NCBI GenBank assembly: GCA_002901265.1
Contig: PPHI01000006.1
Coordinates: 1-64,000, forward strand
DNA length: 64,000 nt
Direction: 5' to 3'
DNA from: Rhodopirellula baltica
GTDB taxonomy: Bacteria; Planctomycetota; Planctomycetia; Pirellulales; Pirellulaceae
A program made the translations under genes and the position numbers. Below, piece by piece: positions 8,631-18,900 of this stretch; positions within the stretch are counted from its first letter, which is position 1; each line of letters opens with the position of its first letter. The notes under the pieces are model-generated. The model was not told the DNA's origin. It saw only the letters and a list, made by a program, of their open reading frames with translations, and did not search any database.

Positions 8631-9518
8631 ATGCGATACTTCGCCACATTGCTCTGGATTGTCTTCGCGATTCCGTCCGTTGCACAAAACCCGAAGGAAG
8701 ATTACGAGACGCTCAAGAAGTTTTATCGACATCAAGCTCGGCAAATCAACTTTCACCTTGATCCCGAAGGCAAACAAAAGCTTCAGCTTGAAGCGCCGGT
8801 GATGACTTGGACGGGGCTGGACTATCAAGGTTTCCGTGATACCAATGCGCCTAACTCTGGTGACGTTTACGTCTGGACCTATCAAGGCAGGGCCATCGTC
8901 GCGGGTGGAGTTCTGTCGCTTCCGCTAAATTACGGCCATGAGGTTTATCAGGAGTTCCAGGCCCTCGTCGAAACGCCTCCCCAGCCGATTGTCAGTCGCT
9001 GCGATTGGGGTGTCATGTGGGCGCCGCCTGGTATTCAACCTCGGCCGCTTCCTGGTGCCATGCCTCCTGCCGAAGGAAGCGACGCGAGCGCACTTCGTCA
9101 ACGAGATCTCCAAATGCGGGGCCTCGCAAAACAATTCACCGCAGAGACTCGTTCTGCAACAACCGGCGAAATCCACCCGCTAAAACTGCAACCTAAAGCT
9201 GTCTTTCGTCTCAATCAAGACGAATTGCGTGAGTCCGATTCACATGTCGTCGATGGTTGCTTGTTCATTTTCACCAACCAACTCGGCACCGACCCTGAGC
9301 TGACACTCTTGCTGGAATGCCACCGAACGGACAAAGGCCTCCAATGGATGTATGCACCAGGCTCGCTTGCTTTCCAAGAGCTCTGGCTGAAGCACAAAGA
9401 CAAAGAAGTTTGGCATCTCCCCAATTTTCTTCAGGCCCCCGGCGAACGCAACTTCGTCTCCACTCGCCTCTACGGAGGCATCAAAATTGATCAGATGAAG
9501 GACCTGATCAACGAATAG
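8631..9518 (+). CDS. Exported protein of unknown function
   Basis: A 295-residue protein that I cannot place in a named family. The start at ATG 8631 is chosen because it gives a clean signal peptide (MRYFATLLWIVFAIPSVAQ, cleavage probably after SVA); an upstream GTG at 8565 in the same frame would bury it. The mature part is mixed alpha/beta with aromatic and charged patches (VYVWTYQGRAIVAGG, DWGVMWAPPG, ELTLLLECHRT). No cysteine pairs, no membrane segments and no catalytic motif are obvious. A helix about 120-150 has RQRDLQMRGLAKQF. It is a single gene and is bracketed by two direct R1 repeat copies (8428-8532 and 9738-9842). It resembles the many short periplasmic proteins of planctomycetes with no known role. 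Confidence 0.75.
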   Translation: MRYFATLLWIVFAIPSVAQNPKEDYETLKKFYRHQARQINFHLDPEGKQKLQLEAPVMTWTGLDYQGFRDTNAPNSGDVYVWTYQGRAIVAGGVLSLPLNYGHEVYQEFQALVETPPQPIVSRCDWGVMWAPPGIQPRPLPGAMPPAEGSDASALRQRDLQMRGLAKQFTAETRSATTGEIHPLKLQPKAVFRLNQDELRESDSHVVDGCLFIFTNQLGTDPELTLLLECHRTDKGLQWMYAPGSLAFQELWLKHKDKEVWHLPNFLQAPGERNFVSTRLYGGIKIDQMKDLINE

Positions 9519-9737
9519 CACCAACGCTGATCACCATCTTTTCCATGAGTCGTCTCTTGGCTTCGAACCGGGCACTGCCTCTCGTGGAGGCTGACAGTCC
9601 ATCGAAACGAATCGGGTAGACGACGTGGGAGGAATGAACCGCAAAGCACGCGGAGAAGCGCAGAGCCCAGCGTTGACCGTCCTTTGCATTTCATCATGTT
9701 CTATCCGTGTTTTTCATCGCTGCAATTCTGAACTATC

Positions 9738-9842
9738 GAAACGACAAGTTACTTCTTTGGGCCAAAGGTCCAGCCAATTACCTAGCCCGGTCCGCAGGGC
9801 CGGGTAACGATGTCCATGGAGTGGACGAAGCGATGAGCCCCC
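9738..9842 (+). repeat. R1-family repeat, right copy
   Basis: Gap-free match to 8428-8532 with about 91 percent identity by eye and in the same orientation, so the two copies form direct repeats 1310 bp apart around the gene at 8631-9518. Confidence 0.9.
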
Positions 9843-9874
9843 TTGCAATGGCAGGGACTCATCGCTTCGTCCAC
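9821..9874. repeat. Long palindrome at the end of an R1 copy
   Basis: GTGGACGAAGCGATGAG (9821-9837) is exactly the reverse complement of CTCATCGCTTCGTCCAC (9858-9874), giving a 17-bp perfect stem with a 20-nt loop. The stem sequence is the same as the R1 end at 8511-8527, so it looks like two R1 ends meeting head to head. No T tract follows, so it is unlikely to be a simple terminator. Confidence 0.85.
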
Positions 9875-9993
9875 TACGTTAGATTTTAAATTATTTTGTT
9901 GCGCCAGCGATCCGTTTGTCTCTTTCGCCTTAGGGACTGATCAATCGCTGATTGTCTAGTCAGTCCCATCGACATTTTCGGGTACGATGGCTG

Positions 9994-12900
9994 ATGATGA
10001 ATAAAGCAGAAGACGCTCAAAACGATACGGGTGATGAAACGCTGGATGCGACCATCGCGGCGCTGCTTGATCGCTACTTGAGTCATCGTGAACGGGGCAC
10101 TGCACCCGATCGCTCAACCTGGTTGGCTCAGCATCCAGAACACGCCGAACGCTTGGCGAAGTGTCTTGATGCGGTTGAACTGTTCGAACCGCCAACGCGT
10201 GTACCAACCGAAACACATGCCCAAGTCTCGGTCGGCCAATTCGACATCTTGCAAGAAATTGGCCGCGACGGCATGGGCGTCGTCTACGAGGCACGCGATC
10301 GGTCGCTGGACCGAATTGTCGCCTTGAAAGTGATGCGATTTGGGATCGTCGATCCAAACGCTCTCGATCGATTTCGCCGGGAAGCCGAAACGGCTGGTGC
10401 ACTGCACCACACCAACATCGTTCCGGTCTATGCGACGGGACGCGAAGGTGACACGAGCTGGTATGCGATGCAGCGAATCGAAGGCGAAAGCCTTGCGACG
10501 ATCATCAGCCGGTCCATCGAAAACGAAACCCGAACTGATCTCGAACAGATTCTTGATGTCGGCATCCAAGTCGCCGAGGCGCTTCATCATGCGCACCAGC
10601 GTCATGTGATCCACCGAGACGTCAAACCGGGCAATTTGATCGTCGACCACAGCGGCCGTGTTTGGTTGACCGACTTCGGTCTCGCACGCCGGCTTATCGA
10701 TGCGGGTGCGACGATGACCGGCGCGCTACTTGGAACGCCAAGGTACATGAGTCCCGAACAAGCCGACCTGTGCCGATCAGAAGACGTTGACCAGCGCAGC
10801 GATGTCTTTTCGCTCGGCGCGACGCTGTATGAAATGGCATGCGGCACACCGCCATTTCAAGGCAACGATCCTGTCGAACTGTTTACAAAGATTCGTTATG
10901 ACGAGCCAGCACCACCACGTGATCACCGTCCTGATTTGCCGGCGGATTTACAGACGGTGATTCTGAAAGCGATGGAGAAAAATGTCGACCGGCGCTATGC
11001 ATCCGCCGGCGAATTGGCGAACGAATTGCGTGCAATTCGCGACGACCACCCCATTCGAGCTCGCCCCTTGTCATTGCTGGAACGATCGGCACGGTATACC
11101 CGCAAACATCAATCGCGGATCAAGATCGCGATGTCCGCAACGGTCCTTGCGGTGGTCGCGACGCTGATTGGACTGTTCGTCCTGAACACTTGGCAGGCAA
11201 GCCAGCAAGGTCGATTCCGAATTCGCACCGGCGCGACGCAATATCAGGCCTTGTTGTCGCCGACGACACCGACGTCAACACCTCCACAGGAACTGACGTT
11301 GCCGATGCGTCGCTTTGAAACGCTTCCGGCACAGGAATACCGCGGGATCGTCGTCCCCGAAGGCGGTTGGGGGCAACCTGTGCGATTCAACCTCGACAGA
11401 GGTGTGACGCAAGAGTTGCAGATTAGCCAAGCCAGTGTGGAAGAAAGATCAGTCCGCATCAACGGAAAACTGATCGATGTAGTCCCATCAGCTTACGGTC
11501 CGGCAATCTTGACGCGACATGAAGGCCAGCTCGAACGTATCAGCATGCACTCCGAAGGCCAGTGGAACGCCGATGTCCAAGCGGTTTCAACGAAACATTT
11601 TGAACTACGCCTGAATGATCCGCCGCAAGGCCACAAACCGGTCACCGTCAACTTTGCCAACACATTTATCCCGTTATCCGATTTCGATCGCGGACAACGG
11701 ACGCTTGATGACGCGCCACTCTACTCACAAGGCACCTTTTCACTACGTGACCCAATCGACATCGATGGTGACGAGCATCTCGATACGGTGATTGCAGCGA
11801 TTGATCAGCCGGCACTCTGTGCACTAAGTCACGAAGGCCAAACACTTTGGGCGACTTCGTTTTCATCGGATGCCATCTACACGAAATCAACCATTCCACT
11901 TCAATTTCAATTCAACTCTAAGGCAGAACTCGGCTTCCCAAGTATCCAGCATTTAAAAACCATCCCGGATCAAAACGGTGACGGCCTGAACGATCTCTTT
12001 GCCCAAATCGTCTTTGTCGACTTTACCGGACTGACGGTCGCTTGTTTTGTGAGCATCGATTCGGCAACAGGCCAGCCGATCCATTCCGTTTCACAAATGC
12101 TCCCTTATTCCCAGGACAAACCTTGGCCAGCCGATGGTGTCTTCTTACCAGAGAAGATGCAGTATCGTAAAAGGGGCGCGTTCACCTCCAGCCATGGCAG
12201 AGTTCTCTACATCAACCGGCGATACAACGCCCATGACTTTCACATACGCCAACAGATGTCACGCTGGCCGCGTCGAATCGCAACTCCCAGCCCTCCGGTG
12301 CTGCTGATCAACGATGGTGAAATCAGAATCGCTTCGTTGCAAGGGAACCTCTGTACGCTTTTTGCGCTCAGCAACCACCAACAACCAACGCAAACAATCA
12401 AACTGCCATTTACACCAGCGCACGCACCGCGTCTGGCAGGCACAGGCCGCGATGCTCGCTTAATTTTCATTAGCCAAACGGAACTTTATCAAAACGCTGG
12501 CATGATCGAGGGGACCGAGGTTCTTGCCTATGACGCACAAGGAACCCTCAAATGGCAAACCGTCTTGCAGCATCTCGATTGGGTAGACAGCGTCGGACAC
12601 AATCACAATGACTGGCCACTCGTTTCCGATTTGAATGGCGACGGACTTGACGAAGTCATCTTCCCCAGACAAAGGCAGCGGTATGAACGAAGCTTCGGAA
12701 TTCAGATCTTTGATGCGGCGAGCGGTCGCGAAATTTTGGCTGGCGATGACTTCGCACCAGTCCAAGAGTTATTCAGCACCGGACTGGCTCGACTGACCGT
12801 AGCAGATGACCTCGATAACGATGGCTGGAAAGACATTGCGACCGCATCTTTGTCGCTTGACTCTGCGACTTCGACAGAACTTGAACAAGACAACGTGTTC

Positions 12901-15291
12901 GCCTACGTCGATTGGATCTCCTCACGCGATGGCCGATCGCTCAGTTGGGCTCGCCACAAAATCCACGACCATGTCGATCAACCGATCGTTATCGGAATCG
13001 ACGCGATCCGATCTGTGCCACGCGGGTCCGTAGAGATCGATGTCGTGGTCGGACGTGACAACCTAGATACGAATCTGGCAAGCCAAGTCATCCGATTTCA
13101 TCCGAGCGACCCAAACGCGACTGAAATCGCAAATGGGCTAGATGTTTGTCCTGCGCCAGCCAACGACCAGCACGACGTACGAGCCTATCGCCGACGCGGC
13201 GGCCCCTATGGCTTGGGCGATGACATGGTTTCACTGATCCGCAAGACTCCATCGTCCCCCCTAAGGCTTGGGAGCAACAACATTCTGGCCACTTGGAACG
13301 AAAACGGTTTGAGTCTTGTCGCCGTTCACGATCAATCAACCAACGAGCTTGCGGTGTTTGACGCATCAAGTTTGGAAACCCTTTGGACGCATCAATTCCG
13401 ACAAGAAGGATCAAACAGCCATGTCCTGACAGTCTGGCGAGGTCACACGGTTGACTTTTTAGTCCAAACCATGGAATTCGAGAACGAAACCGACAATCGG
13501 CTGCTCGAAGGGTGGAACGGAGACACACTTTGTGAGTTACCCACCACGCTTGATGGCCGTGCGATTGCGTTCCTCGAAACGCAAGACGCGACTTCTGCCC
13601 TCGTCGTCGGTGACGGATCACTTCAAGGCAGCTTTTCGACCAATCGAATCAACGCCTTCAAAATGTCGTTGGTGAACCTCCGCAGCGGTGCGGTCCGTTG
13701 GTCGAGCAATTTCCTTTCCGAAGCGAATCGTCATAACAAACCACAAACCTTCAGCCATTTGCAACTCGCCGATCTGAACGGCGATGGGACAGAAGATGTG
13801 GTGGGCTCCGATTCTCGCGATGGCGTTTTATTTCTGGCGGCATGGAATGGAAAAAACGGTGATCGCCTGTGGGAACGCTCGATGTATTACCCCTCAACCG
13901 ACACTGACTACTCGATTCAATTCACCACCGTCCAATCCAAAGACAGCGTTTCGATTGTTTACTTTGGACTTCGCGACGAAGATGCCGAACACCAAACGTT
14001 GAACCTCTGCTCGTCGACGGGAACAGCACTGGATTTTTACGAACCGCCAGATGGAGACGAACTGCAAGCGTGGTGGTTCGATCGATGGGATCGCAACGCC
14101 TGCCTATCGAATGTTTCATCCGATAAATCCTCAACACGCGTGGCGTGGGGCCGCAAGTACCGCAATCAATACCACTGCACGATCTTTGATACAGCGAACA
14201 GCAAACTGCAGGTAACGGACGAGCATCGTTTTGATTGGAATTCCGGCAACATTGCCCAAATCCAGATGGCCGACGTCGACGAAGATGGAACAGTGGAAAG
14301 CCTGTTGCTCGCTTACGATCACCAACGCCCAGCAGACGCCAGCAAAAACATCAGGGCGATTCAACACGCGATCCGTTTGCCGATCGATTCCGCAACACCA
14401 ACTTTCACATTGCAATTGTCGGATTTGGAAACGATCAATGGTGACACGTTTCGGCGTGAAGGCGATCAATGGGTCAGTTGGAAACGTGCGCAAACATCAA
14501 GCTGGAAAGGCGTTTGTTGGAACACAGGACAAACACTCGAGATCGCCCCAAATGGCGTTCGTTTTTTTGACCAACCGCCAGCCGTTTGCAGACTCGATGC
14601 GGACGGAAACGGCATCGTCGCTTGCCCAACTCCCGATGGCCTCGAAGCGAGGCAGCTTGAGAGCACTACGCAAGCAGCCGATTCCGCCGTCACTTTCCAT
14701 TCGGTAGCCGACCCACGGTTGCGACGTCAATTGTTTGCCGATGCCGGCGTTCACTCCAGCCTAGCGGAATTGCTTGCCAGTCTTGCGCACGGTCTCGCCG
14801 CGATCGCAGCGTTGGTTACTACCCCGTTCTGGTACGTACGTCGATCGCTCCGTCACCGTCGATGGGGCATTCGCTGGCTACTGACTCTCCCGGCGGTCGT
14901 CGGGGTGTGGATGTATTATTGGCAAAACTTCGTCGATGACCGCAATGACCTGGCGGTAACATTGCTGTATGGCATCGCGGCCTTTGCCGGCATCGTCTCC
15001 GCGAAGGCCGCATTACGGTCTCGCCAAGATCGGCACCTGCTTGCCATTCGCATGACGTTGTCTGTCGGAACCGTTGGCGTGTTTCTGATCGTATCGGCTT
15101 TTGAACTCTTTCGCACGAAAGACGAACCCTACCACTACGTTCTCGCGTTTGACGATTCGGCACGAGTACTCTTGTTGTGCTACCTGCTCGTTTCGTTGAT
15201 CTACGCCGCGGTTTACTTGATTACCAGTTTCCTGAAACGACTCATGAGAAACACATTCGCTGGTCGAAACGCAGCTGCGGTGACGGCATGA
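9994..15291 (+). CDS. Transmembrane Ser/Thr protein kinase with FG-GAP/VCBS repeats and C-terminal membrane domain
   Basis: A 1765-residue protein. The kinase domain (about 83-360) is complete: glycine loop IGRDGMGVVYEA, Lys112 in IVALKVM, HRDVKPGN (207-214), DFG (227-229), GTPRYMSPEQ (247-256) and SDVFSLGATLYE. A membrane segment follows (about 377-399). Then come about 1180 residues with scattered Asp-rich calcium-loop motifs of FG-GAP/VCBS propellers: DIDGDEHLD (~587), DQNGDGLND (~658), DLNGDGLDE (~879), DLDNDGWKD (~938), DLNGDGTED (~1259) and DVDEDGT (~1427). About five hydrophobic segments end the protein (~1587-1750). The likely topology is a cytosolic kinase with a periplasmic propeller sensor. 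The start is ATG 9994 (MMNKAED); an upstream TTG at 9952 is less likely. Its stop overlaps the sigma factor start (ATGA), which suggests the kinase controls that sigma factor. Confidence 0.92.
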   Translation: MMNKAEDAQNDTGDETLDATIAALLDRYLSHRERGTAPDRSTWLAQHPEHAERLAKCLDAVELFEPPTRVPTETHAQVSVGQFDILQEIGRDGMGVVYEARDRSLDRIVALKVMRFGIVDPNALDRFRREAETAGALHHTNIVPVYATGREGDTSWYAMQRIEGESLATIISRSIENETRTDLEQILDVGIQVAEALHHAHQRHVIHRDVKPGNLIVDHSGRVWLTDFGLARRLIDAGATMTGALLGTPRYMSPEQADLCRSEDVDQRSDVFSLGATLYEMACGTPPFQGNDPVELFTKIRYDEPAPPRDHRPDLPADLQTVILKAMEKNVDRRYASAGELANELRAIRDDHPIRARPLSLLERSARYTRKHQSRIKIAMSATVLAVVATLIGLFVLNTWQASQQGRFRIRTGATQYQALLSPTTPTSTPPQELTLPMRRFETLPAQEYRGIVVPEGGWGQPVRFNLDRGVTQELQISQASVEERSVRINGKLIDVVPSAYGPAILTRHEGQLERISMHSEGQWNADVQAVSTKHFELRLNDPPQGHKPVTVNFANTFIPLSDFDRGQRTLDDAPLYSQGTFSLRDPIDIDGDEHLDTVIAAIDQPALCALSHEGQTLWATSFSSDAIYTKSTIPLQFQFNSKAELGFPSIQHLKTIPDQNGDGLNDLFAQIVFVDFTGLTVACFVSIDSATGQPIHSVSQMLPYSQDKPWPADGVFLPEKMQYRKRGAFTSSHGRVLYINRRYNAHDFHIRQQMSRWPRRIATPSPPVLLINDGEIRIASLQGNLCTLFALSNHQQPTQTIKLPFTPAHAPRLAGTGRDARLIFISQTELYQNAGMIEGTEVLAYDAQGTLKWQTVLQHLDWVDSVGHNHNDWPLVSDLNGDGLDEVIFPRQRQRYERSFGIQIFDAASGREILAGDDFAPVQELFSTGLARLTVADDLDNDGWKDIATASLSLDSATSTELEQDNVFAYVDWISSRDGRSLSWARHKIHDHVDQPIVIGIDAIRSVPRGSVEIDVVVGRDNLDTNLASQVIRFHPSDPNATEIANGLDVCPAPANDQHDVRAYRRRGGPYGLGDDMVSLIRKTPSSPLRLGSNNILATWNENGLSLVAVHDQSTNELAVFDASSLETLWTHQFRQEGSNSHVLTVWRGHTVDFLVQTMEFENETDNRLLEGWNGDTLCELPTTLDGRAIAFLETQDATSALVVGDGSLQGSFSTNRINAFKMSLVNLRSGAVRWSSNFLSEANRHNKPQTFSHLQLADLNGDGTEDVVGSDSRDGVLFLAAWNGKNGDRLWERSMYYPSTDTDYSIQFTTVQSKDSVSIVYFGLRDEDAEHQTLNLCSSTGTALDFYEPPDGDELQAWWFDRWDRNACLSNVSSDKSSTRVAWGRKYRNQYHCTIFDTANSKLQVTDEHRFDWNSGNIAQIQMADVDEDGTVESLLLAYDHQRPADASKNIRAIQHAIRLPIDSATPTFTLQLSDLETINGDTFRREGDQWVSWKRAQTSSWKGVCWNTGQTLEIAPNGVRFFDQPPAVCRLDADGNGIVACPTPDGLEARQLESTTQAADSAVTFHSVADPRLRRQLFADAGVHSSLAELLASLAHGLAAIAALVTTPFWYVRRSLRHRRWGIRWLLTLPAVVGVWMYYWQNFVDDRNDLAVTLLYGIAAFAGIVSAKAALRSRQDRHLLAIRMTLSVGTVGVFLIVSAFELFRTKDEPYHYVLAFDDSARVLLLCYLLVSLIYAAVYLITSFLKRLMRNTFAGRNAAAVTA

Positions 15292-15902
15292 ACGAAGAAG
15301 CCCCGAACACTGGTGACGATTATGAAAACGCCTTGCGGAAAAGTTGGTCGATCGGACCACTGCGGCCGTGGCTTCGTCTACTCGCTGAACGGCAGCTTCC
15401 GCGAGGCTTGAAAGGGCGTATCGATCCGTCCGATGTGGTTCAGCAAACGCTGGTGGACGCATGGCGTGGCAATGCAGACTTTCGTGGAACGACACAAGCC
15501 GAACGCCTCGCCTGGCTAAAGACGATTCTGCAACGCACGCTAATGCGTTTCAATCGAGATCAACTGCAAACACAGAAACGCGGCTTGGGACGCGAGCAGT
15601 TGCTGCAAGCCGCAATCGACCAAGACAGCTTGCGACTGTCGGAGATGGCAATCGATCGCAACCCTGGGCCTGCCGACATTGCCGAGCAATCAGAAAAAGC
15701 GTTGCGACTCGCGGCAGCACTGAACGCTTTGCAGCCAGCGGATCGCGAAGTCTTGGTCTTGCGTCATCTCGAAAACTTGACGCACGAAGAGATCGCCAAA
15801 CGCATTGGCAAGTCAAACGCCGCGGCACGCATGATGTGGATACGGGGACTGGAAAAGCTGCGAGTCGCATACGAAGAAACCAGCGACGAGACGACCGGCT
15901 AA
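15288..15902 (+). CDS. ECF-type RNA polymerase sigma factor
   Basis: A 204-residue sigma-70 family factor of the small ECF type. Region 2 is seen at IDPSDVVQQTLVDAWRG (about 44-60) and region 4 at LQPADREVLVLRHLENL followed by THEEIAKRIGKS (about 144-173), with a helix-turn-helix ending in AAARMMWIRGLEKLR. No anti-sigma gene is adjacent. The ATG at 15288 lies inside the kinase stop (ATGA), so the pair is translationally coupled; kinase-linked ECF factors controlled by phosphorylation are known in planctomycetes and in Vibrio, so that control is probable here. A longer reading from TTG 15177 would lie inside the kinase gene and is rejected. The last 4 bp overlap the convergent hybrid kinase gene. 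Confidence 0.92.
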   Translation: MNEEAPNTGDDYENALRKSWSIGPLRPWLRLLAERQLPRGLKGRIDPSDVVQQTLVDAWRGNADFRGTTQAERLAWLKTILQRTLMRFNRDQLQTQKRGLGREQLLQAAIDQDSLRLSEMAIDRNPGPADIAEQSEKALRLAAALNALQPADREVLVLRHLENLTHEEIAKRIGKSNAAARMMWIRGLEKLRVAYEETSDETTG

Positions 15903-18900
15903 TCCCGCCCGCCGCTCTTTCGCATCACTTCCAGGACCGCATGGACTTCGGAATGCAGCGTCTGATACGCGTCGTTGAGCTCGCTTGCCGTTGTTTCATC
16001 AGAAATGCTTTGCAACTGATTTGCAACCGCGGCGGCGTGGTCAGCACCGACACTGCGTGATGCGCCGCCCAAGGTATGCGACAACGTGCGAATCGCATTG
16101 ATGTCTTTCGACTCGATCGCTGCACGAAGCTGCTCAAGTAACGTCTGGCTCTCTTGCAGATAGGCCGCCATCAGATCGTGCAGCAAATCTTCGCTGCCAC
16201 CGACCAGTTGCCGAACCTGATCTAAACTGTAGCGATCCGATGTCGCGGGAGAAGTTTCGCAATCGCTCTCCGTTTGCACAACGACACCGAAACTTTCGAT
16301 CACTTGGCCGAGTGTTTCTTTCAGGGTTGCGATCCGAATTGGCTTTGGAATGTATTCGTCCATTCCGGCGTGCAAGCAACGCTCGCGGTCGCCTTTCATC
16401 GCATGAGCCGTCATGGCAATGATCGGAACATGTTTCCCACTTTCGACTTCCTGTTGACGAATCTGCTCGGTTGCCGCCAACCCATCGACAACGGGCATTT
16501 GGACATCCATCAACACCACGTCGAAGTCACGCTCACGCAATAAATCGATCGCCGCTTGCCCATCGCTGACAACCGTGACTTCCATTTGCATCCGCGAAAG
16601 CACGCCGATCGCGAGTTTTTGATTGACGAGATTGTCTTCCGCCAACAGCACCCGCAACCCGCGTAGGGCATCATCCGACAAATCGACTGCGGCGTGATCG
16701 GGCTCGTCCTCGGCACCGTTGACGCCCAATGTTCGCACGATCGCATCAAAGATTTCAGATTGCTTGACAGGCTTCAGCAATCGTTCTGCGATTTCGAGTT
16801 CGACGTTCCGGGCGTGATCACCTTGGCGTCCGGCGCTGGTCAAGATAATGACGGGGGTTTCGGCAATCGCCGGATCTTTGCGAATCTCTTGGACCAAATC
16901 GTAGCCACTCATTTCGGGCATGTGGATGTCCGTGACCACCAACTTGCAAGGCTGGTCACTGCGCTCCGCGTCACGCAACAATGCCAAGGCAACTTTGCCT
17001 GACTCGGCCAAGATTGGCGTCATTCCCCAGTTCGAGAACATCTCCTGCAAAATCGTTCGGTTGGTCGCGTTGTCGTCGACAATCAAGACCTTTGTTCCGC
17101 CGACATACACCAAACCTTTACTGACCGAGGTCTCGGCATCGGCCGCAACACCGAGATGCAAATCAAATTCGAACGTGCTGCCGCGGCCAACCTCGCTGTC
17201 GACTTCGATCGTGCCTCCCATTAGGCTGACCAAGCGTGTGGAGATCGCCAGACCTAAGCCCGTCCCGCCGAATCGCCGCGTCACCGATGTGTCAGCCTGC
17301 TCGAATTCGCGGAAGATCGCTTCGCATCGCTCGGCGGGGATCCCAACGCCAGTGTCCTGGACCCTGATGTTAAGCACCGCCTCGGTTTCATCCGAACGCT
17401 TAGCTTTTACATCGATAAAGACCTCACCGTGCTCGGTGAACTTGATCGCGTTGCCCACCAAGTTGACCAAGATTTGCCGTATACGCCCGGCATCACCCAC
17501 GACATAGCGAGGCACTAACGGATCGACACGAAAAGCAAGCTCTAGCCCCTTGGCATGGGCTTTCAACCCAAGCGTCTTCATCGTGTCACCGATGCTTTCG
17601 CGCAAGTCAAACGTTTGTGGTTCGATCTCCAGCTTGCCCGCTTCGATCTTCGAAAAGTCCAAGATGTCGTTGATGATCGACAAAAGGGATTCACCCGACT
17701 CTTGGACCATCGACAGAAAACTGCGCTGCGTCGTATCCAGACGCGTCTCCAGCAGCAAGTCCGTCATACCGATGATCGCGTTCATCGGCGTGCGGATCTC
17801 GTGACTCATGTTGGCCAGAAAATCGCTTTTGGCACGATTGGCCTTATCCGCGATGTCTTTGGCCTCAACGATTTCTTTTTCAAACTTCTTTCGTTCGGTG
17901 ATGTCATGACCAATCCCGACGACACCGATCACTTCGCCTTCGCTGTCACGCAACGGCACCTTGGTGGTCAACAACCAACGCGGCTCGCCATCGGGTCCCT
18001 GGTGTGACTCCTCGCGATCAAACAGCGGTTCACCGGTCCGCATCACGTTCTGGTCGTCGGTGACATAATTGCACGCCATTTCAGCTGGCGAAAAATCATA
18101 GTCGCTTTTACCGATGATTTGCTCGGTCGATGCCAGCCCCAACAGATTCACCAAGGACTGATTTGCGGTCACGAATCGCCCGGCACGGTCTTTGACATAG
18201 ATCAAATCGGGCACATTGTTGATGATCGTTTTCAACAAATCGCGTTCGCGTGAGAGCTCCTGTTCGGCGCGAATTTGCTCGGACACGTCGCGTGAAATGC
18301 CCACCGTTCCGACGACTTGACCAAAAGAATCGACGAGCGGCGCTTTGGTCGTACTGCACCAAGTGTCGTCTCGATCGGGATAGGTTTCCCGTTCGATCTT
18401 GCCTTGGATCATCTCGCCGGTTTCTAAGATCCGGCGTTCGTCGGCAAGCGCCTCCTTGGCGTGTTCACGGCCGAAAAAATCGGCATCGGATTTGCCGATC
18501 GCGTCGCGAGCATCCTCCAACCCAAGCTTTGTCGCACAACTGCGACTCAACCGAATGAAACGGCTTTCGGTGTCTTTGAAATAGATCGAATCAGGCACCG
18601 TGTCGAGCAGGATCGAGAGCAAATTTCTTTCGAACTCGATCTGATGCTCGGTGTTCTTTTGATCGGTCACATCCCAGAACATCACTTGGATGCCAATCAC
18701 CGTTCCGTCGGAGTCCCGCACCGGTGCTTTCCAGACTTCGACGTACTTGACAGTCCCGCCAGAATCTTGATGGCGTTCGACGTTGTGATAGAGGTCTTCA
18801 GACTCCAGAACATGATGGTCGTCGGCCTGGTACTTCTTGGCAAGATCGGCCGGGAAGAGATCAAAATCCGACTTTCCGATCAATTCGTCGACGGGACGCC

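Larger units (their letters stand above)
9519..9993. other. Intergenic region with R1 repeat
   Basis: 475 bp between the exported protein and the kinase. The first 200 bp show nothing definable. 9738-9842 is the right R1 copy, and 9821-9874 is a long palindrome (listed separately). The last 110 bp must hold the promoter of the kinase/sigma pair, but no clear -35/-10 was recognised. Confidence 0.6.
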
